Shown: in pieces, positions 53,650-64,000 of the stretch
How the letters are laid out: every line of letters starts with the position of its first letter
How positions within the stretch are numbered: the stretch's first letter is position 1
Assembly: GCA_033239125.1 (NCBI GenBank)
Contig: BSWB01000003.1
Coordinates: forward strand, 134,887,820 to 134,951,819
Direction: 5' to 3'
Source: Fagopyrum homotropicum
Taxonomy: Eukaryota > Streptophyta > Magnoliopsida > Caryophyllales > Polygonaceae
DNA length: 64,000 nucleotides
Position numbers and translations under genes: made by a program
Notes under the pieces: generated by a model
The model's database searches: none
Told to the model about the DNA's origin: nothing
What the model saw: only the letters and a program-made list of their open reading frames with translations

Positions 53650-56600
53650 CTGAATCGACTCAAAGTCCTGATAAAGCTACTACTCAATTCCACAAGAATA
53701 AGATCTCAACCCCCTGATGATAACAGGAAAACTTGAATCAATCTCGTATCCACACTCTTAGAAGTTTCTAACTTCTAAGTTAACTAGATCATTTAAAAGA
53801 ACATCAACTAGTCCCATTGGTGTAAAAGACGATTTTACTCATGAGTTTGGAAAACCCTATAGGCCCGAGTTAGGTACATAAACTCTACTCTATCTTTTCC
53901 TTTGACTAAGGTCCAAATACTTTACCATCTATAGGACCGTTGTTATCTCTTGGTTAACTAGTCTAATACATTGGTAGGATAAACTTAATGTACACGGCCA
54001 TGAGATATGTCAGGTTTTGAGTTAATCAAAACAATTCAACATGCGGAACATCAAAAAGAACAACTTATAGGATCTAGTTATCCTCGTTTTTTGGCAAAGT
54101 ACTATTCTACTCAATCATGACTCACTCACGGTTATAAGTATTGTTTTCTGCCCGTTCCATCACTTAATTAAAAGGCCACAAATACGCCAAACTATTAAAG
54201 TGAATTCCAACTAGTTTAGACTTTTTATCTTTGGGGCTAAAACAAAAATCATAACAACTCAATAACATAGCTCTACTTCAATCTTTTCTTTCGGTAGATA
54301 TTGTCGTACTGCTCTAATCCAACAACCAATGTAAGTATCGCCCTTTGTTAATTACACAACCAATCCATCGGAATAATTTTATAGATCCTGTTGCAATAAT
54401 CTGGATCATACAAAGCAGACTCACTACTATCAACGCCTAAAACACAAGAATCCATAGATTGGGGTGCAGAAGAAGTAGATTAACAACTCACGCTCTTTTG
54501 AAAACAAACCTCCCAATATCGCCGGAATCAAGTCGTCGGAAGGAAGGAGGTGGCGGGCTTGGTTGTCTTCTACGGCTTGGTTGTCTTCTATGGCGCTCCC
54601 ATGTGGCTATCCTTGGCAACCAATGTGCAAAGACGGAACCCTCGGCGGCCAAGGCACAGTGACGGAACCCTCGGAAGCTGATCTGCAGTGAAGGCAAAGC
54701 CCGGCATCGACTAGGCATTCTTCCTTGTATACGTTGACGGCGCCTTCTCTTGTCCGGTGGTGCAGAGAAGGGTTTGGATCGGCGACGGTTAGGATCGGCA
54801 AAGACTGTAGAAGAGAAGGGAAGAAGCCAGAGTTTGCGACGGAGGGTAAAGGACCCGGTCGGTGCCGTTGCTGGAGGCCAATGGTGGGATAGAAACCCTA
54901 GCGCATCCCTTTGCAAGCTTCTGGACTGGGGTGGCGGCGAGAGTTCCGCGGTGGCACTTTTCTTCTTTGCATCGGCCTTAGGTGACGGCGAGGCGTTTTT
55001 CTTGGCGTCGGCTTGAGCGACGACGAGGCGTGCCTTTCACAGTTCCCGCGTTGACGCACAGTGGCCCGACAAACAGCGTTTTCCTTGGCCGTTGTTGTAA
55101 CATCCGGAAATTTTATTTCCGGAAGTCGAGGTGTTTCCAATCTTTTTTGCGTCGGCGGCTTATTTGTCGTAGGAACGTTTGTTGAGTACGAGTTTATATA
55201 TTGCGGGAGAGGGGTTTCCTTTTTACTTTCCGTCCTTGGGAAGAGGAGTGAGGGAACAAGGAGGTTGACCCTTGGGATATCCCACCTCCTTTGTCAGCCA
55301 TTTACTCTCTCCTCTCTATTCCCATTTCACTTTTACGCTCTCTTTCCCTCCACGGCTTCTCTTTTCTTTTTCCTTGTGCTTCTCTTCTCTTGCATCTTGG
55401 AAGAGTGGTGTGTGGGGGCTGCAGCTTGAGCATTCCGGATCTGCAGTGTAAGTAGTCTTTTTCCCTCTTCTTCTTGCTGCTTGTATGCTCTTCCTTCTCT
55501 TCTCTTCACCTCCATAGCCATGGAGAAGCTTTTGAAGAGAAATCTAGTAAAACCTTGCATGTCCCTTTCCTTAACTCGTTTAGGTAGTGGTGAGGAGGCT
55601 AAGACCTGTGGTGAAGGTTTGGAGGAAGCCCAACAAGAGGAGGAGACACTAGGAGCAAATAACCAGTCGAAGAAATGAAGAAGACGGACCTTCTGCTGTG
55701 CGACCGCGGGGGTGGATTGCTAGAGGTGCAGGGGCGGACTGAGGCCACCGCAGGAGCGGATTGAGGCCACCGCAGGGGAGGCCTGAGCCACCGCATGGGT
55801 GGCCACCAGGGGCGCAGGGGCGGCGCCAGGAATCCGTAGGGGCGGCGACAAGTTTCCGCCGGCGGCGCCAGCTTGCTTCCGCGGCTGCGTTTTCTTTACC
55901 AGTATGTTACTACCTCCCTTTCCTTTCGTTCCTTCCTTAGATCCTTGATGTATATAGTTAGAAGCATGCTTAGGATGGACCTAGGAGTTGTGAGAATTCC
56001 ATATAGTGGTTGCTAGCTTGGAGCCCTTATGGCTTGGTGTGAATGATGATCTTGAGTATTGTGCATGTTGATCTTCCTAAGCTAGTTGTTCTCCTAGGTT
56101 GTTGTTGTTGATCATGTTCCTAGGTTGTATAGGCTGATGTGAGCTTCCCTTACTTGTGGAGAGTGTCTTGTGTACCTTGGACCCTAGGATGCATTCCTAG
56201 TTTGAGAGTAGTGGGATCTTGCTTAGATCGCTAGAATGAAGTCTATGACTTCATGAGTGTGGACTTGTGTTGATGAGTACTTTCGTGTATGAGTAGGTTG
56301 TGTGCTTCCTCACAAAGGAAGCTAGAGTGTTGTGAGTTGAGAGACGAGGTAAGTCTCCGGATCTACTTAGCCATATTCGTCGTATTAGATTCATTGCGTG
56401 CTTGGTGGTGTGTGTTTTATCGCTTTCGTTATAACTTATAAACCGATAATAGGACCACCGACCTTTATGTATATATTTTGGCCCAAGTGTATGATAACGG
56501 GCGGTGACATCATCTGCCCAGCTCTTGCGAGAGTCTAGGAGGTTCTCGGCGACTAGCCCGTGCTGGTTAGACGGCGGAGGCATCCGTACCATTCCATGCC

Positions 56601-56676
56601 GGTAAGTAGGGACCGAGGCGGGACCACGGTGGTCTCGTGTCACAAAACTAAGTTGAATTAGAACGGGATACGACAT

Positions 56677-58471
56677 TGATAGCATGAATTATAGTCTACA
56701 TTATAGGGTTTGTTTGGACGTTTTATCTTCAATAATCTGCATGTTTGTATGTATAATATGTGATTATATTACCATTTCATCTACCTTTGCGAGAATCGAG
56801 GTCTACACCTAGTTTTGTTGTAATCGTAGGTAAAATGGCACGTTTTGCATCAAAAAGGAGCAAAAGGAGCTATGGAGTCATTGGAGCTACATTCAGGAAC
56901 ATAAGGAACCATCCAGGAAGCATAGCCATGGATTAAAGATTCACTTTGGACCAGATTTGAGAGATTTCACGCAGCTGAAATTCACCTAGGTCAGCCACAG
57001 TGTCACCTAGACCGAGGTGAATACCTAGACCGAGGTGAATACCTAGACCGAGGTGATCCATAGAAGTCGACTCGACCGAGGCGAACACCTGGGACGCGGC
57101 GAGAATATTTTATTCTTGGCTGAGATCTTTTATCTTTGGAAAGAGATCTTATATTTTTGGGCTTGGCTCCTGGAAGGAAGAAGATATGCTATATCATATA
57201 TTTTACCTATTTTTATGGGAAGAGATCTTTCTAAGATATCTTATCTTTGGAGGGTATTTTTCCTATAAAAAGGGTTGGATTTTCCACAAATCCATATCAT
57301 GCTATACCACCGATCAGGGTTTATACACCGCTGCAGCCATACTCCAGTTGGGAGATTTGAAGAACCTTTTCGAAGGTTGAGGAAGGAAGATTGAAGATCA
57401 TAGCTTTTATAGCTTTTTGAAGGGTTTTTGTAAGATTATCTTAGATTCCCTTCCTTGTTGTCTTGTCTTGTTGGATTGCTATCCAATGAACGCTTTTGTT
57501 GTGATATTTGATTCAGTTATTGAAGTCTTTTCATTAAATTCTTCTTGTTCAAATATTCACCTTCTTCCCATATATTTGATTATTGCTTTCATGATGATGA
57601 GTGGCTAATTTCCTTGTGTGATTCTAGGGTGATTGGCTGAAGGTTGTGGGAAAAACAATGATAGAACAATCTTAGATTCCAGTAGGACCCTGAAAGTTCA
57701 AGTCTTTAACCTTAACCCCAAGCATCTTGTTCAGTTGATGAACATCTCGGCCGGGGTGAAATTTGGCTGACCGAGGTGACTTATCTGATCCGAAACTGAG
57801 AGTTAAGTGTTAGAGTTTGCCAAATCCTATTCTTATTACACCTTTTCTGGTTCAATGCAAGCTTAGGATGAGACTTACCCGGTAATTCCTTAGTTTGTGT
57901 ACCAACGATCATAAGTGTAGGTAATAAAGGTTTATCCTTTATTGGGGTTTGAGTGTGCTTCCATCCCATCTTTGTGAGTTAGCCTGAGACTTACCCGGTA
58001 AAGGTTGATTCTATCCCCTTAGATGGTGTGTTAGTTTGAGGTTATAGTTCTTTATCTTGATTCCTTGAGACTTACCCGATAATAGGAGTTACGGTTTAGG
58101 ATTAGTAAGTAGTGAGACTTACCCGGTGATCTATTCCACTTTAGTAACACCTTCCCTATGCAAAAATCTCAGCTTTGTCCGCTTATCTTTAGATCTTGAG
58201 TTGGAACCACAACTAGATGTTTTAATCCCTAGATTTGCATGTTTGCTTTATTGACTTGTTATTCATCTTTGATTGTTTTAATTGCTCTTGTGGTTAGTAA
58301 TTACGAAGCTTACCGTTATCGGACTTTGTTTCACTGAGTCCCTGTGATCGACCCCTGGAATTCCTTGCTTTTTACTACGATTGACCCGTACACTGCGGGT
58401 TCGCATCCTTGTTTTAAGCTTACGTCTAGGGTTATAAATTTAAAGCTTGCACACACCGTTTGGAGCGAACA
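56677..58471 (+). repeat. 5' LTR of non-autonomous copy 2 (1795 bp)
   Basis: TGATAGCATG...GAGCGAACA. Triplicate acctagaccgaggtgaat around 57005-57055; TATA box at 57264; TTACCCGGTRA repeats in the 3' third (one reads ttacccgataa). Confidence 0.92.
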
Positions 58472-58477
58472 AGTTTT

Positions 58478-58495
58478 TGGCGCCGTTGCCGGGGA
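58478..58495 (+). other. primer binding site (tRNA-Asp type), copy 2
   Basis: tggcgccgttgccgggga, identical to 15039-15056. Confidence 0.85.
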
Positions 58496-58595
58496 CTTGA
58501 TCTAGACCGAGCCGGTTGCGGTTTGCTTTCGGGGCACTTGCCCCTGTTGCTACTAACTACTCTTTCTATGAGTTTTGTAGTTTTCAGGATTTCCG

Positions 58596-59672
58596 ATGAC
58601 TACATTTGATCCAGCCTGGATAGCAAGGCAAAGTGCTAGGGCGGACCATTATGAATACTTGGAGGAGAAGTACTCCTTCTATTGGTTCAACAATGAATGG
58701 GAAAGAGAAGAGGCCATTAAGCATGAACTTGCAATGTGGGATGAACTGAATGTCCCTAAAAAGATTTGTGAGCAACCCCTTGAAGATTCTCTTGAATCAA
58801 GATGGGAGAGGTTGATGAAGAAGATAGAGGAGCTCAAAGAAAGCACCCTATCCTATGCTAAGCCGCAAGAGGAGCATAAGGAAGTATTGCACGTTCCAAG
58901 CATCCCCCCAGTCGAACCCAAAATTTCTCCTGAAACTTATGAGGAAGAGGAGGATATGGAAGGTCTCGATCTGACTGTTGAGACCTCGGTCGAAGTGGAA
59001 GAGATCTCGGCCGAGATGGAAGAATCTGCACAACTGGAAGCAGAAGATGCAAAGAACCTTGGTCAAATTACTGAGATTGTGACCAAGGTGGAAGAAAGAT
59101 AAACTGAGTTGAGAGAGATTTCATGTGTTGGTTATCAACCTAACATGAAACCTGATCCGAGCTTTGGAGAACTTTACAAGGTAAGTTCTCTTGCTCCATT
59201 CGAAATCCCTATTAAAATTTCTGAATTTTTCAGGAAAGCACCGGAGAGTTGGAGGTCTCTTCCGAAAGAACCTCCAAAGATCAAGATGAAGTCTTCCTTG
59301 AAATTGTTGGAAGAAGAAGCTCCTCGGATCATGAGGAGTGGAGTTGGCAAGCACTACACCGCTAAGGCGATGAAGAGTCTCTTGTTCAAGTATGGGGTCC
59401 CTCGCATGCTCAGGACCCTGTACCATCCCCAAGCTATAGATGAGGAAGCTGCTATAATTCTCGAGAAACTGTTTTCTCGATCAAGGAAAGGATGGGACAC
59501 GAGGAATGTCCCATTGAAGTGTAGGAAGTCTAGACGAATTCTGGTGAGAATCAAACCGTACAAGCTTGTACGTGGGAGATCTTACCATTTGCCGGTGAAG
59601 TTAGGAACCGGAACCTTCTTGGAAGATTTTTACGGATGTGATGAGCACTCCACGACATTCGAAGTGCATTGA
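58596..59672 (+). pseudogene. Single ORF of non-autonomous copy 2 (one stop)
   Basis: Same protein as 22565-21492: MTTFDPAWIARQSARADHYE start, acidic variable middle, integrase-derived C-terminus ending TTFEVH. A single TAA at 59101-59103 (after KVEER) splits it into 168 and ~188 codons in the same frame. The first ~45 and last ~120 residues are nearly unchanged between copies, while the middle differs at many positions, which hints that the ends matter more. Stop at 59670-59672. Confidence 0.7.
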
Positions 59673-59712
59673 GTAATCCCATGCCGTATGGTCCAGCTAG
59701 CGACCTTAAACC

Positions 59713-59738
59713 AAGCGCTTCTTGGGAGGCAACCCAAG
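59713..59738 (+). other. conserved post-ORF palindrome plus hairpin
   Basis: aagcgctt then cttggg-aggcaa-cccaag, 41 bp after the stop. Confidence 0.7.
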
Positions 59739-61416
59739 GTATTGCTTTCTTCTCCCTTTTCTAGTTTAGTTTAGATAGTTGCTTTGTTTTTTTTTTCCTC
59801 TAGACAACAACCAGGTATTCCAAAAGGAAGGATCACAATTCAGGAGCTACACTGGAAGAACAAAATTTCGAGAAATTGAGGAAACGAGCTTTACTGAGAT
59901 ACATCTCGGGTACTGTCAGAACACCTCGACCGAGATGTGCTTCGCCAACCGAGATGGTCATTTCTGGGAGCTGTTTCTTACTCCTTCATGCAGTTTAGCT
60001 ATGTTCGGTGAGTATCCTGTCCTTAGACTTATTTTGACCCACTGGGACAGTGTGTCCCAAGTATGGGGTGTTTATGTATTTGACACTTATGTGATGTATG
60101 ACTCTATTTGACCGGATATTTATTCATACTTATGCTTCAATTTGCATCTATGTGTTTATCTGAGATTGCATGCATACATACAGGTTATTTGATTGAGAAA
60201 AACGTCGAAACTAAAAAAAATGGTTTTTAAAAAAAAAAAAATTTTGACCTCGACCGGGGCAGCTCTGGCCGATCGAGATGTTTCACCTCGGTTGACCTAC
60301 GAACACCTCGACCGAGGTAGGTTAACTGAGAGTTTTCGAAAACGATTTTTGTGTTACTTATCTGGATATGATCTCAGTGAAGATCTTGCTTACTGACTAG
60401 TTTTAAATTCTTTATGTGTTTGAAAGGTTTTATGATATGTTTAAGTTGCTAAATGCTTTGTTTAATATTATTGGCATGTTTAATACTTTGTTTTTATCCA
60501 AATTATGTTGAATTTGAAGGTTGACACCACATTATGAGTTCTCTCACTTTCTTCCTGGAAAGAACAAGGCAATTCATTCTTCTCTCTTCTTCTTCTTGAT
60601 CATGCTTAGCTCCTCATATACATTTTGCCTCCCTTTACCTATCCGGGAATTTGGAAGCAAGCGAAGTGGCGAAAGCAAGTGAAGTTAAGGTTGAGAAGTG
60701 GCTGGAAGTGAAAGTGTTAGAAAGCAATAATAGGTTTGGGGAAGTCAATCATGAAGATGAGTAACTCGGCACCATTCACATAGCCGGGTGTTTTTGTCTT
60801 GCCAAAGTCGGATTGAGCGATATTCCTAACGGGTCATGGTATGTGCATCAGGGGTTTGATGCATCTCAAGAAATTGATGATTGCAGATTTCCTAGGCTTC
60901 GGTTATTGTGCACCTCTGTCCATGCATCCCAAAAAGTAAAATAAAAAAGAAAAAGTGTGAAATAAGCAAAGCTTATTGGTGGAAGATGTTGCAAGTCGAA
61001 GTGAAAGTGAAGTTCATCCTTTTCCCGGATTCTAGCACCACATTACCTTACATACATCCCTACCCTACACGTTTCTTGACCTTTCTTTTGGGAAGCCCTT
61101 GAGACCTTGAGCTTGTTGATTGACTTAGCGGTTTAAATCGGATTATACATGATTAATTTTGATAATTATGATTTATTATGCATTCTATGATTTTATGCAA
61201 AGATGAACGACTTTCCTATATTTATAAAATGTTTTGAGCGTATTAAGTTTTTAAATTCCATGAAGTATTCTCTTAGAGTGATCTATGATAGTTGCACACC
61301 ATAAAATGTTTTTGAAAGACTTTTTCATTGATTTTCATGACTTATAATCCATTATATCTTGACTTCTATATGAGGAACTTGCTTGGGGACAAGCAAGGGC
61401 TAAGTATGGGGTATTT
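59739..61416 (+). other. 3' noncoding region of non-autonomous copy 2
   Basis: Homologous to 27990-29437. Quasi-palindromes near 59925, 60246 and 60304-60318; hairpin ttgcttg-ggga-caagcaa at 61379-61396; PPT region just before 61417. No supported gene. Confidence 0.6.
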
Positions 61417-63210
61417 TGATAGCATGAATTATAGTCTACATTTTAGGGTTTGTTTGGACGTTTTATCTTCAATAATCTGCATGTTTGTATGTATAATATG
61501 TGATTATATTACCATTTCATCTACCTTTGCGAGAATCGAGGTCTACACCTAGTTTTGTTGTAATCGTAGGTAAAATGGCACGTTTTGCATCAAAAAGGAG
61601 CAAAAGGAGCTATGGAGTCATTGGAGCTATATTCAGGAACATAAGGAACCATCCAGGAAGCATAGCCATGGATTAAAGATTCACCTTGGACCAGATTTGA
61701 GAGATTTCACGCAGCTGAAATTCACCTAGGTCAGCCACAGTGTCACCTAGACCGAGGTGAATACCTAGACCGAGGTGAATACCTAGACCGAGGTGATCCA
61801 TAGAAGTCGACTCGACCGAGGCGAACACCTAGGACGCGGCGAGAATATTTTATTCTTGGCTGAGATCTTTTATCTTTGGAAAGAGATCTTATATTTTTGG
61901 GCTTGGCTCCTGGAAGGAAGAAGATATGCTAGATCACATATTTTACCTATTTTTATGGGAAGAGATCTTTCTAAGATATCTTATCTTTGGAGGGTATTTT
62001 TCCTATAAAAAGGGTTGGATTTTCCACAAATCCATATCATGCTATACCACCGATCAGGGTTTATACACCGCTGCAGCCATACTCTAGTTGGGAGATTTGA
62101 AGAACCTTTTTGAAGGTTGAGGAAGGAAGATTGAAGATCATAGCTTTTATAGCTTTTTGAAGGGTTTTTGTAAGATTATCTTAGATTCCCTTCCTTGTTG
62201 TCTTGTCTTGTTGGATTGCTATCCAAGGAACGCTTTTGTTGTGATATTTGATTCAGTTATTGAAGTCTTTTCATTAAATTCTTCTTGTTCAAATATTCAC
62301 CTTCTTCCCATATATTTGATTATTACTTTCATGATGATGAGTGGCTAATTTCCTTGTGTGATTCTAGGGTGATTGGCTGAAGGTTGTGGGAAAAACAATG
62401 ATAGAACAATCTTAGATTCTAGTAGGACCCTGAAAGTTCGAGTCTTTAACCTTAACCCCAAGCATCTTGTTCAGTTGATGAACATCTCGGCCGGGGTGGA
62501 ATTTGGCTGACCGAGGTGACTTATCTGATCCGAAACTGAGAGTTAAGTGTTAGAGTTTGCCAAATCCTATTCTTATTACACCTTTTCTGGTTCAATGCAA
62601 GCTTAGGATGAGACTTACCCGGTAATTCCTTAGTTTTGTACCAACGATCATAAGTGTAGGTAATAAAGGTTTATCCTTTATTGGGGTTTGAGTGTGCTTC
62701 CATCCCATCTTTGTGAGTTAGCCTGAGACTTACCCGGTAAAGGTTGATTCTATCCCCTTAGATGGTGTGTTAGTTTGAGGTTATAGTTCTTTATCTTGAT
62801 TCCTTGAGACTTACCCGGTAATAGGAGTTACGGTTTAGGATTAGTGAGTAGTGAGACTTACCCGGTGATCTATTCCACTTTAGTAACACCTTCCCTGTGC
62901 AAAAATCTCAGCTTTGTCCGCTTATCTTTAGATCTTGAGTTGGAACCACAACTAGATGTTTTAATCCCTAGAATTGCATGTTTGCTTTATTGACTTTTTA
63001 TTCATCTTTGATTGTTTTAATTGCTCTTGTGGTTAGTAATTACGAAGCTTACCGTTATCGGACTTTGTTTCAGTGAGTCCCTGTGATCGACCCCTGGAAT
63101 TCCTTGCTTTTTACTACGATTGACCCGTACACTGCGGGTTCGCATCCTTGTTTTAAGCTTACGTCTAGGGTTATAAATTTAAAGCTTGCACACACCGTTT
63201 GGAGCGAACA
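61417..63210 (+). repeat. 3' LTR of non-autonomous copy 2 (1794 bp)
   Basis: Nearly identical to 56677-58471, same triplicated 18-bp unit (61745-61795), TATA box at 62004. Confidence 0.92.
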
Positions 63211-64000
63211 GACATAATAAAAAAAGATAAATAACCGGATTGTTTGTTGAGCATGTTTATGTGATGTGATTATATATATGATTGTGTTTGTGCCTTCACC
63301 GTGTCTTTAATGCTTCGAATGTAGCTAACGGTTTTAAACTGCTTGTGTAGATGCCCCGTAGGTTAGGGACGCCGCCGAGTGAGGTGGAGGAGTGGACAGC
63401 CGAGGGTCGCCGTACATTATAGGACGGGGGCGTTTTTGGGGATTGTTGTCGTTGTTTTTACCCTTATGTTGGGCTATGGATTGTTGCACGCTTTCGGATT
63501 ATGTTTTGTGTCGTTTTGAGGACTCGGCTGAGTTTCCACGTTGTACTCTTTGCTTTTCCGTCTTGCATATATTATAAACGTTTTCGAGTTTTTGAGCTTT
63601 TATTTGTTCCATGTTGGAAAGGTCCGGTGAGATTGTTGTCAAGCTAAGGGTCGGGACCCATTGTGAGGTCTCGCCCATAGCATTCCGATATCCCGCGGAT
63701 TCGGGGTGTTACAGTTGTTGACTGGAGCTCCAGGGAGAACACAAAATGGTTTTCCGAAGGGACAGAGGGGCTCGATGCTAAGAAGGAGGAAGAAGGGAGG
63801 CACCATTCGCCGGTTCACTGCTGGGTTGGGTAGACAAGGCGGCGGCTGGTTTCAATCTCCAAATGAAGATGGTTTCCAAGGAAGAGGAAGTGAAAACAGG
63901 TAGGCGGCCGGCTCACTTAATGTGAGGGAAGCTGTGAGGGATTTAGGGTTAGGAAAGAAGGAAATGGAAGTTAGGGCTTGACGGCCCAAGGTCTCTTTCC

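Larger units (their letters stand above)
56677..63210 (+). mobile_element. Non-autonomous Athila-family element, copy 2
   Basis: 6534 bp with TSD gacat (56672-56676, 63211-63215). LTRs 1795 and 1794 bp, nearly identical. Same plan as copy 1: PBS, one ORF, post-ORF hairpin, long 3' region, PPT. LTRs differ from copy 1 in the upstream promoter region, including a triplicated 18-bp unit, so this is a distinct subfamily. Confidence 0.92.
56349..63350 (+). other. predicted LTR intron-like module, interrupted by nested element
   Basis: Donor GAG|GTAAGT at 56349, ctaac at 63325-63329, acceptor ttgtgtag ending 63350. De-nested length about 463 bp. The hairpin around the donor is imperfect here. Confidence 0.35.
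55096..63713 (+). repeat. Solo chromovirus LTR carrying a nested element (2079 bp de-nested)
   Basis: TGTAACATCC...GGGGTGTTACA with TSD gttgt (55091-55095, 63714-63718). The two pieces are 55096-56676 and 63216-63713. Begins with a CCGGAAA-ttttat-TTCCGG hairpin. No internal region of its own. Confidence 0.85.
52856..64000 (-). repeat. Minus-strand chromovirus LTR, split, running past the window end
   Basis: Plus-strand TGTAACACCCCGAATCC is the reverse complement of the conserved LTR end GGATTCGGGGTGTTACA. No complementary primer site lies to the left, so this is a 3' LTR or a solo LTR. It carries the donor hairpin (53633-53649, read on the minus strand) and acceptor module. Cut by the solo LTR at 55096-63713; resumes at 63719-64000. 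The LTR start is not in the window. GC-richer open frames (54459-55020) show no known domain. Confidence 0.7.

Noticed and set aside
54488..54916. 142-codon minus-strand frame and several overlapping frames in 54459-55020
   Set aside because: Within the minus-strand chromovirus LTR, low-complexity Arg/Pro/Ser-rich, all frames partly open because of base composition.
63719..64000. Possible exon (gene-like GC-richer text near the window end)
   Set aside because: Continuation of the minus-strand LTR interrupted by the solo LTR; no protein domain seen.

Overview
This window is plant nuclear DNA made almost entirely of nested LTR retrotransposons. I found no host gene, tRNA gene, rRNA gene or CRISPR array. 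The copia lineages (Ale/Retrofit-like and Sirevirus-like), Athila-like Ty3/gypsy elements, Tekay/Del-like chromoviruses, long AT-rich LTRs and tRNA-Met/tRNA-Asp type primer sites all point to a flowering plant, probably a eudicot. The species cannot be told from the sequence.

Layout. 1-2654: 3' part of a decayed Ale-type copia element, ending in a short LTR. 3030-52755: a Sirevirus-like copia element (about 8.7 kb once insertions are removed) that was broken open by three later insertions. (a) 4433-31179 is an Athila-like element with TSD gttca. It was itself hit by a chromovirus in its 5' LTR (5464-14320) and by a minus-strand non-autonomous relative of its own family (17991-24440, TSD gtgga). 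(b) 32231-35192 is a solo chromovirus LTR (TSD acaag). (c) 39325-50581 is a complete Tekay-like chromovirus with an uninterrupted gag-pol ORF (TSD ccaca). From 52856 to the end lies a minus-strand chromovirus LTR. It carries a plus-strand solo LTR (55096-63713, TSD gttgt), which in turn carries a second copy of the non-autonomous family (56677-63210, TSD gacat).

How the parts relate. The two non-autonomous copies share LTR ends, primer site, 3' region and PPT with the larger Athila-like element. Their interior is reduced to one ~357-codon ORF whose C-terminal part is visibly derived from an integrase. The larger element keeps gag, protease, integrase and an extra 3' ORF, but has lost RT and RNase H in frame and has Lys in place of the catalytic integrase Glu. 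The only enzyme set in the window that looks complete is that of the Tekay-like element at 42533-47452.

Patterns not explained by a plain element annotation: a quasi-palindrome (CACCTCG-RY-CGAGGTG) scattered through LTRs, UTRs and coding parts of the Athila-like family; an analogous perfect palindrome (TCAAGGCCTTGA) scattered through the Sirevirus; four copies of GAGACTTACCCGGTRA per Athila-like LTR; and a predicted intron-like module (donor inside a hairpin, CTAAC branch site, TTGTAG-type acceptor) in every chromovirus LTR here. All coordinates come from reading the sequence by eye; identity estimates are rough.
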